This document shows, one piece after another, positions 1 through 6,876 of a stretch of DNA of 45,399 bases. Position 1 is the first letter of the stretch, and each line of letters begins with the position of its first letter. Location: IMG/VR virus record IMGVR_UViG_3300033148_003863, positions 1-45,399 of that record. The stretch is one strand, 5' to 3'. Both the position numbers and the translations under genes were made by a program. The DNA comes from a virus. The notes under the pieces were generated by a model that worked only from the letters and a program-made list of their open reading frames with translations, had not been told where the DNA came from and did not search any database.

Positions 1-10
1 CATCAACAGG
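1..10. repeat. Terminal 10-base direct repeat (left copy; right copy 45390-45399)
   Basis: The first ten bases (CATCAACAGG) are identical to the last ten bases of the window. Joining the two ends through this overlap keeps the last reading frame (start 45204) open and gives it a stop at 34-36. It also supplies the Shine-Dalgarno AGGAG for the gene starting at base 20. This is what a circularised assembly of a circularly permuted or terminally redundant phage genome looks like. It says nothing about where the physical virion ends are. Confidence 0.8.
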
Positions 11-19
11 AGAAAACAA

Positions 20-283
20 ATGCCGACAATAGTTAGATTACCTTCAACACCTTGCCCCATCTGTAAGGAACCGTTAGACTCAGTGACAAGTTTAGAGCAA
101 GCGGTACAACCGAAAGATGGAGATGCCACCGTCTGTATGTATTGTAATTCAGTTTTAGTCTTTACAAACGCGGAAAAGAACACGGTACGGTTAGCCACAA
201 AAGAAGACCTCAAAGGTGTTGATTTTGTAGAGTTAAAACAAAGACAAAACGCTATCACTCGAATACATAAACAGAACTCTTGA
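20..283 (+). CDS. Small zinc-ribbon-like early protein (87 aa)
   Basis: Function not recognised. The protein has two CxxC pairs (CPIC near residues 12-15, CMYC near 39-42) spaced like a zinc ribbon, followed by a charged C-terminal half. Start ATG at 20 follows AGGAG with about eight bases spacing. Through the circular join it overlaps the end of the preceding reading frame (stop at 34-36), so it is probably translationally coupled to it. Its TGA stop at 281-283 lies inside the -35 box of the next promoter. It belongs to a set of small CxxC proteins in the early region that could act as nucleic-acid or protein adaptors; that role is inference. Confidence 0.75.
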   Translation: MPTIVRLPSTPCPICKEPLDSVTSLEQAVQPKDGDATVCMYCNSVLVFTNAEKNTVRLATKEDLKGVDFVELKQRQNAITRIHKQNS

Positions 284-308
284 CTTCAAACCCATTTTCC
301 GGTAATAT
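280..308 (+). promoter_or_regulatory. Putative sigma70-type promoter
   Basis: TTGACT (280-285), a 17-base spacer and TAATAT (303-308) lie between the gene ending at 283 and the gene starting at 345. The -35 box overlaps the TGA stop codon of the upstream gene, as also seen at 39906. It is one of five similar rightward promoters in the early half of the genome. Confidence 0.6.
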
Positions 309-344
309 CCCAAACAATACCGACATAATTAAGGATTTAAAACT

Positions 345-566
345 ATGACAGAAGAAACACCAGCAGTCGATCCTGCAGTCCGTATCATTGACCTGCGCAA
401 CCGTGCCCTTCAGGGGGAGGTTTTATCAAAAGAGGAAATTGCGGAAGCCCTGAAAATGTTAGCCCAAAACCGTCGGTCTGCCGTGAATCGTAAGGCAACC
501 GTGAAGAAAAAGAAATCAGGGGAACCGCTGCCGGCTGATCTTGGTGATCTGTTTAAGAAACAGTAA
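345..566 (+). CDS. Small charged early protein (73 aa), function unknown
   Basis: Conserved-looking phage protein without a known function. The N-terminal half is predicted helical (DLRNRALQGE, then KEEIAEALKML), followed by an NRRS segment and a strongly basic stretch of lysines around residues 50-57. The layout suggests a small nucleic-acid-binding or adaptor protein, but this is inference. The start ATG at 345 follows AAGGAT with about nine bases spacing. It is the first gene after the promoter at 280-308. Confidence 0.75.
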   Translation: MTEETPAVDPAVRIIDLRNRALQGEVLSKEEIAEALKMLAQNRRSAVNRKATVKKKKSGEPLPADLGDLFKKQ

Positions 567-580
567 CCGTAACCGTAACC
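564..580 (+). repeat. TAACCG hexamer repeat in early spacer
   Basis: Two and a half direct copies of TAACCG, the first overlapping the TAA stop of the upstream gene. It is one of several GTAAC-containing short repeats found in the spacers just ahead of Shine-Dalgarno sequences in the rightward transcription unit (also near 3809, 38836, 42290 and 42712). Confidence 0.55.
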
Positions 581-594
581 ATGAAGGATAAAAA

Positions 595-1506
595 ATGGAA
601 ATACAAGCAGCTTTCCCTGCCGTTATCGACTCAACAATGCGATCAGCGTTCTTATCCTGTCCGCATAAGTTCTTTCTTGAATTCGTGTTCGGCCTCCGTT
701 CGTCAGCACCTTCAATCCACCTTCACGCGGGAGCAGTATACGCCCGAGGCCTTGAAGTACTCCGAAAGGAATACTACGGAAAGAAAACGCCACTAGCGGA
801 TTGTATTACTGAAGCGTATCAAGCTATGGTAATCGAATGGGGGGATATGCCCGGCTGGGAAGATCATCCGAAGTCTTTCGTGAATGTAGTTAAAGCTATG
901 ATCGCCTATACCGAACACTACCCGTTGGATTCTGATCCACTAAAACCACACATGACAGCAAAAGGCCCGGCAGTTGAGTTCACTTTCGCTATCCCAATAC
1001 CGAATACTGCACATCCCGATACTGGTGAGCCTATACTGTATGCAGGCCGCTTTGACATGCTAGGAGAATACCAAAATGCCCTTTATGTTGTCGATGATAA
1101 AACAACTGGAAGCCTGGGAGCAAGGTGGGCTCGTCAGTGGAGACTCCGAGGTCAGTTTACGGGTTACTGCTGGGCTGCTAGAGAATTTGGATTCCCGATT
1201 GCTGGCGCGATTATCCGAGGATGTGCGTTCAAGAAAAGTGGCATCGACTTCGCTGACGCTATTACTTACCGACCAAACTGGCTCATTAACCAGTGGCTTG
1301 AAACCTTACGGCATGACCTCAACCGAATGGCTCAGACGTACAAAGAAATGACTTTTACTAAGAACTTCGGTGATGCTTGTGCCGCCTACGGTGACTGTGA
1401 CTATGTTGATCTTTGTGATAAAGAAAACTGGGAAAAGTGGCTTGAACCGGGGTTTGTGATCAGTCACTGGAATCCTTTACATAAAGACCCGACAGCAGAA
1501 CCATGA
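595..1506 (+). CDS. PD-(D/E)XK nuclease, Cas4/RecB-like with Fe-S cysteines (303 aa)
   Basis: Predicted DNA exonuclease of the PD-(D/E)XK superfamily (Cas4/AddB/RecB-nuclease type), probably for phage recombination or DNA processing. Visible motifs are a histidine near residue 44 (HAG), D154 in GRFD, the catalytic VVDDKT (about 165-170), and a QxxxY-like QFTGY (187-191). One cysteine near the N-terminus (C22) and three near the C-terminus (C262, C268, C274) match the arrangement that binds a 4Fe-4S cluster in Cas4 and AddB. The start ATG at 595 has AAGGAT nine bases upstream. The gene stop overlaps the next start by four bases (ATGA). It lies upstream of the Sak4-type ATPase and SSB-like genes, which fits a recombination module. 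Confidence 0.85.
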   Translation: MEIQAAFPAVIDSTMRSAFLSCPHKFFLEFVFGLRSSAPSIHLHAGAVYARGLEVLRKEYYGKKTPLADCITEAYQAMVIEWGDMPGWEDHPKSFVNVVKAMIAYTEHYPLDSDPLKPHMTAKGPAVEFTFAIPIPNTAHPDTGEPILYAGRFDMLGEYQNALYVVDDKTTGSLGARWARQWRLRGQFTGYCWAAREFGFPIAGAIIRGCAFKKSGIDFADAITYRPNWLINQWLETLRHDLNRMAQTYKEMTFTKNFGDACAAYGDCDYVDLCDKENWEKWLEPGFVISHWNPLHKDPTAEP

Positions 1507-1901
1507 CAGTAACTGAACATTTTGTACTGGAAGGTGAATATCTTGGGTCACGATTCGTATCTACTGAAGGTACAGGTAGTGCCCGGTATCTGTTAAATGT
1601 TATACTATACTGTCCTAAGTGTGGAAAGGTTTGGGGGAGACACTGGTATGAAACTTTTCCTGAACAAAATGAACTATTTGCTGACAGACCCTGGACAACT
1701 ACAGGTTATTACTGTCTCGACTGTAACGAACATGACGGTGGAGCTTACCTAATGTACTGGTGTGGGGGAAGGGTTAATGAAGATGAATATCATACTTATC
1801 CTCAGGCACTGTTACTACGGGAACTGTATTTAGTGGCACGACGAATTGAAGAAGGTAAATGGGAAGTGTACAAAACCCTCAAAGGAGATAGTGATGAGTG
1901 A
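1503..1901 (+). CDS. Zinc-finger-like protein of unknown function (132 aa)
   Basis: Not recognised. CPKC (about 37-40) and CLDC (about 71-74) suggest one zinc-binding site, set among many aromatic residues. The C-terminus is helical and acidic. The start overlaps the stop of the upstream nuclease gene (ATGA), which implies translational coupling because no good Shine-Dalgarno is present. Confidence 0.75.
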   Translation: MTVTEHFVLEGEYLGSRFVSTEGTGSARYLLNVILYCPKCGKVWGRHWYETFPEQNELFADRPWTTTGYYCLDCNEHDGGAYLMYWCGGRVNEDEYHTYPQALLLRELYLVARRIEEGKWEVYKTLKGDSDE

Positions 1902-2088
1902 GCCAACAATTAAATGCCCTTTTTGTAGCAATGGGTATCAAAGTGCAGGTAAAGGTATTGTCGGTACATGGCCTTGTTCACATTGTAACGGTACAGGGAA
2001 ACAGCCACAGCTTTCAGATGAGGTGATAAAAAAGTTAAGTGAATTGGAACTTGACCCACCCACAGAAGAACGCTTAACAGATGAGTGA
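1894..2088 (+). CDS. Small DnaJ-type zinc-finger-like protein (64 aa)
   Basis: Two motifs, CPFCSNGY and CSHCNGTG, resemble half of a DnaJ cysteine-rich domain (CxxCxGxG), so a structural zinc site is likely. The C-terminal part is acidic. I chose ATG 1894 because AAAGGAG lies six bases upstream; an in-frame GTG at 1891 and a longer frame beginning at 1846 are less likely. It overlaps the preceding gene by eight bases. Function unknown. Confidence 0.7.
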   Translation: MSEPTIKCPFCSNGYQSAGKGIVGTWPCSHCNGTGKQPQLSDEVIKKLSELELDPPTEERLTDE

Positions 2089-2096
2089 GGAGCGTG

Positions 2097-2237
2097 ATGA
2101 AATTTTCAATAAGTAAAAACGGTGAGCCACAAACATGGCTAGAATTGATTGGATCAATAGCAATTACATTACCTATATCTATGATTGCCGCTACTTATTT
2201 ATGGGATTTTTTAGAATTTCTTTTTAGTTGTAAATAA
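2097..2237 (+). CDS. Small single-span membrane protein (46 aa)
   Basis: Short reading frame with a clear Shine-Dalgarno (GAGGAG about five bases upstream of ATG 2097). After a polar N-terminus of about 16 residues it has one hydrophobic segment (about residues 17-36, LIGSIAITLPISMIAATYLW) and a short cysteine-lysine tail. It is predicted to sit in the inner membrane. Such small membrane proteins are common in phage early regions; the function is unknown. Confidence 0.6.
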   Translation: MKFSISKNGEPQTWLELIGSIAITLPISMIAATYLWDFLEFLFSCK

Positions 2238-2264
2238 CATAAACCAACTTCATAGGAGAGGAAG

Positions 2265-2381
2265 ATGAAATGGTGGCAATTATTTAAGTACGACAAGAGC
2301 TGGCAATGCTGGTCGTTTCGCTATAAATGGATGCGGGATTTGCATGACCATTATACTCATAACGTAAGGAATCATACATGA
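2265..2381 (+). CDS. Small tryptophan-rich basic protein (38 aa)
   Basis: Short frame preceded by AGGAGAGGA, a strong Shine-Dalgarno, and ending in an overlap with the start of the next gene (ATGATG). The predicted peptide is rich in tryptophan and basic residues, with a histidine-rich tail. No family recognised. The strong ribosome site and tight packing favour a real gene. Confidence 0.5.
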   Translation: MKWWQLFKYDKSWQCWSFRYKWMRDLHDHYTHNVRNHT

Positions 2382-2755
2382 TGAAAACAATCAACCCACT
2401 AGACTATCAATCCCACAAAAACTGGGAACAGATCAAAGCATATTGCGTTGCGGTGGTGTTGGGGAAAGAGCCAGAGATTACTCCAAACTCTGAATGCCTC
2501 ATAACTGTCGACGGATTAGTGTTCAACCCAAACACCTATCAAGTAATGGGTGAGCTGATGGAGTTGTTAAAGATAGACATTGCATGGCATAGAAATAAGG
2601 AGTGTGCTGCGTTTATAAAAGATCACGAGCCACCTAGTAAACTTAAATACTATAGTGAGAACAAAGACCCCATCCAAGCAGTAATCCTATGTGCTATGGC
2701 TATTAAGGGTAAGGTTGATATGCCGGAGGAATTACTAAAAGCAAACAGTAAATAA
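2378..2755 (+). CDS. Hypothetical protein, possibly DUF2591/NinX-like (125 aa)
   Basis: Not firmly recognised. The final third (ENKDPIQAVILCAMAIKG, about 96-113) recalls the end of DUF2591/NinX phage proteins, where a 'P-x-x-A-x-x-x' segment precedes a similar tail. This is a weak, by-eye similarity. Either ATG 2378 or ATG 2381 could be the start. The start overlaps the stop of the small gene ahead. Confidence 0.6.
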   Translation: MMKTINPLDYQSHKNWEQIKAYCVAVVLGKEPEITPNSECLITVDGLVFNPNTYQVMGELMELLKIDIAWHRNKECAAFIKDHEPPSKLKYYSENKDPIQAVILCAMAIKGKVDMPEELLKANSK

Positions 2756-2768
2756 AAGATTTATCAAC

Positions 2769-2783
2769 AGTGGCACAGCCACT
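2769..2783 (+). other. Short perfect hairpin upstream of the gene at 2803
   Basis: AGTGGC (2769-2774) and GCCACT (2778-2783) form a perfect six-base stem with a three-base loop. There is no T-run after it, so it is not a typical terminator. It may stabilise RNA or mark a processing site. Confidence 0.4.
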
Positions 2784-2802
2784 ATAACAAAGGAGGCCTA
2801 TC

Positions 2803-2976
2803 ATGGCTCATTTAAAAGCAGTAACATATTGGGAAAACAACCGAGGCAGAAAACATGACATTACCTTAACGTCAAATGATTATATCATTAACTGTTTATG
2901 CTTTTTACAGAAACGTCGCGATCAGGCTGGCATTGAAATCGCTCGACACGAAGGCTGTGAAGGAGGGTCATATTAA
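2803..2976 (+). CDS. Small hypothetical protein (57 aa)
   Basis: Clear Shine-Dalgarno AAGGAGG lies about six bases before ATG 2803. The frame ends in TAA at 2974-2976, directly before the ATG at 2977. The peptide has a basic central part (KRRDQAG) and two cysteines. No family recognised. Position and ribosome site suggest it is coupled to the Sak4-type gene that follows. Confidence 0.6.
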   Translation: MAHLKAVTYWENNRGRKHDITLTSNDYIINCLCFLQKRRDQAGIEIARHEGCEGGSY

Positions 2977-3816
2977 ATGAATGAACCCGGCTTTAACACT
3001 ATGTTAGTCGGTGCGACAGGGTCAGGGAAGACCTATTCGCTTCGCACCTTACTCGATGCAGGCCTTGAGGTCTTCATTCTCGCAACCGAACCCGGTATCG
3101 CCAGCACTCTCGGTGACACTGACACTTCAAAAATGCACTGGCATTACGTTGCTCCGGCAGCTCCAGGCCTTCAATCCCTCATGGAATCCGCAAAGAAAGT
3201 GAATACTATGGGAATGGATATGTTGTCGAAACTGAAAGACATCAATAAGTCTAAGTACAGTCAGTTCCTCGATGTCCTTTCCACTCTCGCAAACTTCACC
3301 GACGACCGTACAGGTCAATCCTACGGTTCCGTGGAGGATTGGGGTACTGACCGTGTTATTATAGTCGACTCCCTATCCGGCTTGAACATCATGGCAATGG
3401 ATTTAGTCGTCGGCGCAAAGCCTGTTAAATCTATGAGTGACTGGGGCATTTCAATGGATAATCTCGAACGCCTAATTATGATGCTCTGTACCGGCGTCAG
3501 GGCTTCCTTTGTCCTCACAACCCATCTCGAACGGGAGCAGGATGAAGTATCTGGTGCTATTCAGTTAATGGCTTCAACCCTTGGGAAGAAACTTGCACCA
3601 CGTTTACCACGCTTTTTCGACGATGTTGTACAGGCAAAGCGTACCGGCACGGAGTTCAGCTGGTCAACCGCCACACTGAACGTCGACCTAAAGGCACGCA
3701 ACCTTCCCATTTCCGAAAAACTAACACCATCCTTTAAGCCAATCGTTACGTCTTGGTTATCTAAGGGAGGTGCTATCCAACCAACCACCGTTAAAAAGGA
3801 GGAGCCCAAACCGTAA
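2977..3816 (+). CDS. Sak4-type RecA-like ATPase / ssDNA annealing recombinase (279 aa)
   Basis: RecA-fold ATPase of the phage AAA_24/Sak4 group. The Walker A motif GATGSGKT is at residues 12-19 and the Walker B motif RVIIVDS at about 126-132. The sequence following Walker A (FILATEPG) and the downstream LTTHLE segment fit this group. Sak4 proteins are short Rad51-like recombinases that anneal single-stranded DNA and work with a phage SSB; an SSB-like gene follows immediately, which supports the call. GGAGG upstream (2961-2967) supplies the ribosome site. Confidence 0.8.
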   Translation: MNEPGFNTMLVGATGSGKTYSLRTLLDAGLEVFILATEPGIASTLGDTDTSKMHWHYVAPAAPGLQSLMESAKKVNTMGMDMLSKLKDINKSKYSQFLDVLSTLANFTDDRTGQSYGSVEDWGTDRVIIVDSLSGLNIMAMDLVVGAKPVKSMSDWGISMDNLERLIMMLCTGVRASFVLTTHLEREQDEVSGAIQLMASTLGKKLAPRLPRFFDDVVQAKRTGTEFSWSTATLNVDLKARNLPISEKLTPSFKPIVTSWLSKGGAIQPTTVKKEEPKP

Positions 3817-3831
3817 CATAAACCGTAACAT
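3809..3831 (+). repeat. Direct repeat of AACCGTAACAT in spacer
   Basis: AACCGTAACAT occurs twice in tandem (with a one-base spacer), overlapping the stop of the Sak4-type gene. Further TTTAACCG and GAAACA runs follow before the Shine-Dalgarno of the SSB-like gene. It belongs to the GTAAC spacer-repeat class seen elsewhere in the rightward unit. Confidence 0.5.
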
Positions 3832-3863
3832 TAACTTTAACCGAAACAAAATGAGGTAATACA

Positions 3864-4298
3864 ATGAGTAATTTTGATCCAGATACATTTATGTCACAGA
3901 CAACCGAAGAGTCCTGTGAAACGACTTACAAACCGATACCGGAAGGTGATTACCAAGCAGTTATCACTAAGGTTGAAGGGCGTAACCCGAAAGGAAATGC
4001 AATCCTTGACGTTCACTGGGGAATTGACGACCCATCTCTGGGTGCAGAGTTAGGTATCGAAAATCCAACCGTTCGTCAATCTGTTTTCCTTGACGTAAAT
4101 GATCAAGGCGCGTTAATGACCGGTGCTAACAAGAATGTCCAGCTCGGACGTTTGCGTGATGCAGTGAATCAAAACGCACCGGGACAGCCTTGGGCTCCAT
4201 CCATGCTGGAAGGGCAAGTCGCCCGTATCAGTGTCAAACATCGGATAGATGGTGAAAACATTTACTCCGACGTAAGGGGTGTGGCACGGGTTGCCTAA
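3864..4298 (+). CDS. DUF669-type single-stranded DNA-binding protein (144 aa)
   Basis: The opening 'FDPDTF' followed by 'PIPEGDYQAVITKVE' (about 25-39) and a beta-rich body ending in GQVARISVKHR resembles DUF669 phage proteins, an OB-like SSB family usually next to Sak/Sak4 recombinases. It probably coats ssDNA during replication and recombination. ATGAGGTAAT upstream supplies a Shine-Dalgarno. The pairing with the ATPase at 2977 is the main context support. Confidence 0.75.
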   Translation: MSNFDPDTFMSQTTEESCETTYKPIPEGDYQAVITKVEGRNPKGNAILDVHWGIDDPSLGAELGIENPTVRQSVFLDVNDQGALMTGANKNVQLGRLRDAVNQNAPGQPWAPSMLEGQVARISVKHRIDGENIYSDVRGVARVA

Positions 4299-4300
4299 AG

Positions 4301-4597
4301 ATGTCAGATGAAAAGGATTCGGGGGGCGAAAGCCCTCCTTTCCCTTCAAGCCTAAATGAAATACTGGAAAGTGAATTTAACTATTCTACTTTCAATTGGT
4401 CTCCGTTACCGTCACAGAAAAAGTACTGGATAATTAATACCATTCTGTTTCGCTTACAACGACCGGGACGAGTGATACTAATCGTTCCAACACGAAAGGC
4501 TAAAGAAGAAATCAAACGATTAATTGAAACACGCTTAGGAGCACAACCTATGTTTTTACGCTATCATATTCTTGAGGAGGATATAAATGAAAGTTGA
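4301..4597 (+). CDS. Hypothetical protein (98 aa)
   Basis: Not recognised. It has an acidic, serine/proline-rich N-terminus, then a segment GRVILIVPTRKAKEEIKRLIE (about 56-76) that recalls the strand and helix around motif Ia of helicases ('VPTR'). No Walker A is present and the protein is too short to be a helicase. It overlaps the next start by 11 bases. Confidence 0.6.
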   Translation: MSDEKDSGGESPPFPSSLNEILESEFNYSTFNWSPLPSQKKYWIINTILFRLQRPGRVILIVPTRKAKEEIKRLIETRLGAQPMFLRYHILEEDINES

Positions 4598-5870
4598 AAC
4601 CCTCCCTATTCACACCATTACCATTCCTGAAAACAGACATCGAGGTGAATTTGATGAAAAGAAAATTGAAGAACTTATGGATTCCATTCTTGCTGTTGGT
4701 AACCTTCATCCCCCCGTCCTTCGTAATTCTGAAGACACCCTCCTCGCTGGTGAACGTCGTCTTAGAGCGATCTCCCTTATCAGTGAACGCGGTCTATCTT
4801 ACTTCTGCGCTGGGGTTACCGTCAGTCCAGGCCACGTTGCTATTCTACGAGCAAAAGAACTCTCAGACATTGAACTGCGCGAAGCTGAACTTGAAGAAAA
4901 CCTACGTCGGGTAGACCTATCATGGCAGGAACGGGAACGGGCTATCGCTGACTTACACAACCTTCGAACAGAACAGACAAATGGAAAACAAACCTTTCGT
5001 GACACGGCTACGGAACTTCTTGGCCGTGAGCCTAATCGGGCTGAGCCTACTATCATGGTGCGTAATGCTGGGATTATCGCTCAGCATCTGGATGATCCTG
5101 ATGTACTTAAGGCGAAAAATTCTAAGGAAGCAATGAAGATTATTACGAAGAAAGCAGAACGGAAACTGCGGGAATTGCTAGCGGAACAGTACGGTTCGGA
5201 AAGTGTTAGTGAAAAGCATTGTCTCGAAAACATTGATGCTATTACTGGCATGAAAGCCCTAGACGATGCCTTAATTGATGTCGTATTAAGTGACCCCCCG
5301 TACGGGATCGAGGCACAAAACTTCGGTGACCAAGCTGAGGGCGATCACTTATACGATGATTCATATGAAACCTGGATCGACCTAATGAAAGCCTTCGCCA
5401 ACGAATCTTTCCGTATTACAAAGGATCAGGCACACGCTTACATTTTCTGTGACCCTCGCCGTTTTAATGAACTGAGCGAAATCTTTTACCAAGCCGGATG
5501 GAACGTCTGGAACACCCCTATTATCTGGGACAAGAGCAATGGAATGTTACCACGCCCAGACCATGGTCCTCGGAGGACATATGAAACTATCCTATATGCG
5601 ATTAAGGGGGAGAAAACTACCACTGCGGTTTACAATGACGTTATTCGGTTTGCGGCTGAAAGTGACCGTCAACACGCGGCACAGAAACCAGTGGGATTAT
5701 ACGTCAACTTATTGCGTAGGTCGACAATGCCTGGAGACAAAATTATTGACCCTTTCGCTGGAAGTGGTACGATCTTCCCGGCAGCCTTAGAAGTAAACTG
5801 TTTCGCTTTCGGCTTTGAACTTGACCCAGCATCATATGCTATCGCCCTTGGGAGAATGGAAGATGATTGA
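4587..5870 (+). CDS. ParB-like domain fused to DNA methyltransferase (427 aa)
   Basis: The N-terminal part (about 1-125) has ParB/Srx-fold signatures: HTITIPENRHR, then LLAGERRLRAI (about 52-62) and ENLRRVDLSWQERERAIADL (about 104-123). The C-terminal part is a DNA amino-methyltransferase with DPPYG (236-240) preceding FAGSGT (390-395). That order marks the beta class, which methylates exocyclic amino groups (N6-adenine or N4-cytosine); DPPY favours adenine but does not prove it. Likely role: modifying phage DNA to evade host restriction, with the ParB-like domain giving target choice or nuclease/NTPase activity. GGAGG sits ahead of ATG 4587, and the gene overlaps both neighbours. Confidence 0.85.
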   Translation: MKVETLPIHTITIPENRHRGEFDEKKIEELMDSILAVGNLHPPVLRNSEDTLLAGERRLRAISLISERGLSYFCAGVTVSPGHVAILRAKELSDIELREAELEENLRRVDLSWQERERAIADLHNLRTEQTNGKQTFRDTATELLGREPNRAEPTIMVRNAGIIAQHLDDPDVLKAKNSKEAMKIITKKAERKLRELLAEQYGSESVSEKHCLENIDAITGMKALDDALIDVVLSDPPYGIEAQNFGDQAEGDHLYDDSYETWIDLMKAFANESFRITKDQAHAYIFCDPRRFNELSEIFYQAGWNVWNTPIIWDKSNGMLPRPDHGPRRTYETILYAIKGEKTTTAVYNDVIRFAAESDRQHAAQKPVGLYVNLLRRSTMPGDKIIDPFAGSGTIFPAALEVNCFAFGFELDPASYAIALGRMEDD

Positions 5871-6072
5871 TCCTGAAACGCTTGATATGATAAAAAGTGT
5901 ACACAAAAGTAATAAAGCTTTAATAGCTGCGGATAAAGCTTTACTTGACGTAGTAAAAAACCTCAACGCCCGCATCACCTACCTCGAAGCCACAAACCCA
6001 AACGCACTAGGAGGCCTTCATGCCCAAGAGAATACAGTACCTAATAACCGATCCAAACAATCGCGGAACTGA
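5863..6072 (+). CDS. Small coiled-coil protein (69 aa)
   Basis: No family recognised. The first 50 residues are strongly helical with regular hydrophobic spacing (LDMIKSVHKSNKALIAADKA), consistent with a coiled coil. The tail is polar. I place the start at ATG 5863, with GGGAG about eight bases upstream; this overlaps the stop of the methyltransferase gene. Its 3' end overlaps the next gene by about 53 bases. Confidence 0.6.
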   Translation: MIDPETLDMIKSVHKSNKALIAADKALLDVVKNLNARITYLEATNPNALGGLHAQENTVPNNRSKQSRN

Positions 6073-6562
6073 AGAATGGATAGATTGGTGGAACCAAGAA
6101 CTTACAATCGACGGTTGGCTCCGTCACGTTCAGCGTTACTGGTGGCCAGGAGAACCTGTTCATTTCGTTTTCCCTAACGGAGGAGAAGATATATACGCTA
6201 TCCGCTGGCCAAACGGAACAGTGTGGCACTACCACAGAGGGCTTCACGATTACCTTATTGGAACTGTTAGCCTTTACGATTACTTTCATTCACCACGAGA
6301 AGGGAAATTAAAGTATAATTTAGCCACACCGGATGAACCTAAACCGATAGGCCAACCTCGTCACCACTCACTGCTTGAAGTAAACCTTAACATTGCCTCT
6401 GGTTTTGTTGTGTCCTGGCTTCTTTGGGTATACATTGTTAGTCCGTGGTACGGTATCCAGGTGAATCATTTACAGAATCTGGAAATTGTGGGATTATTTA
6501 CTATCAGTGCCATTATCCGTGGATACTTTTGGCGTCGCCTTTTTAATAGGAAACTGAAATGA
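6020..6562 (+). CDS. Protein with soluble N-terminus and two C-terminal membrane helices (180 aa)
   Basis: The first 115 residues are rich in tryptophan, tyrosine and histidine and look soluble. The last 60 contain two predicted membrane segments (about 125-141 and 153-170), entered by a 'SLLEVNLNIASGF' stretch like that of small two-helix phage membrane proteins. This may be a fusion of a soluble domain to such a membrane unit. AGGAGG lies just before ATG 6020. Function unknown. Confidence 0.65.
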   Translation: MPKRIQYLITDPNNRGTEEWIDWWNQELTIDGWLRHVQRYWWPGEPVHFVFPNGGEDIYAIRWPNGTVWHYHRGLHDYLIGTVSLYDYFHSPREGKLKYNLATPDEPKPIGQPRHHSLLEVNLNIASGFVVSWLLWVYIVSPWYGIQVNHLQNLEIVGLFTISAIIRGYFWRRLFNRKLK

Positions 6563-6876
6563 AAATAAAAAGGATTAAGAAATTAAGAGTTAATTGTTAT
6601 ATTTTTAAAGTAGTTTGGGATTCAGAATTAAACGGTGCAAGTTTTAATTATATTGAAAAGATTATTATAATAGGTACAAAACAAAATAACATGATACTAT
6701 CTAATATTTTACATGAACTTATGGAAATAGTAACAATTGAAATGGGTGTTCGTTTAAGTAGACCTGACTGTGATTGTGATCACATCTTTGTATACGATCA
6801 TAGACAACACACTACAATGATGGAAATGTTATCAGGATTACTGCTTCAGTTTACTAATGAGGAAACTGAAGCATGA
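6559..6876 (+). CDS. Hypothetical protein with HELMEI motif (105 aa)
   Basis: The segment ILHELMEIVTIEMG (about 46-59) looks like a zinc-binding helix of the HExxE type, and a later HTTMMEML helix could complete a small metal site. It resembles short phage 'HELxE' proteins of unknown function rather than true HExxH peptidases, so enzymatic activity is uncertain. Codon use is more AT-rich than the neighbours. It overlaps both neighbouring genes by four bases (ATGA). Confidence 0.6.
   Translation: MKIKRIKKLRVNCYIFKVVWDSELNGASFNYIEKIIIIGTKQNNMILSNILHELMEIVTIEMGVRLSRPDCDCDHIFVYDHRQHTTMMEMLSGLLLQFTNEETEA

Noticed and set aside
581-796. 71-codon plus-strand frame overlapping the start of the nuclease gene
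   Set aside because: It overlaps the Cas4-like gene out of frame, lacks its own ribosome site, and its product looks random.
6559-6876. HExxH zinc peptidase call for the HELMEI protein
   Set aside because: The second histidine is absent, so a catalytic zincin call is not justified.
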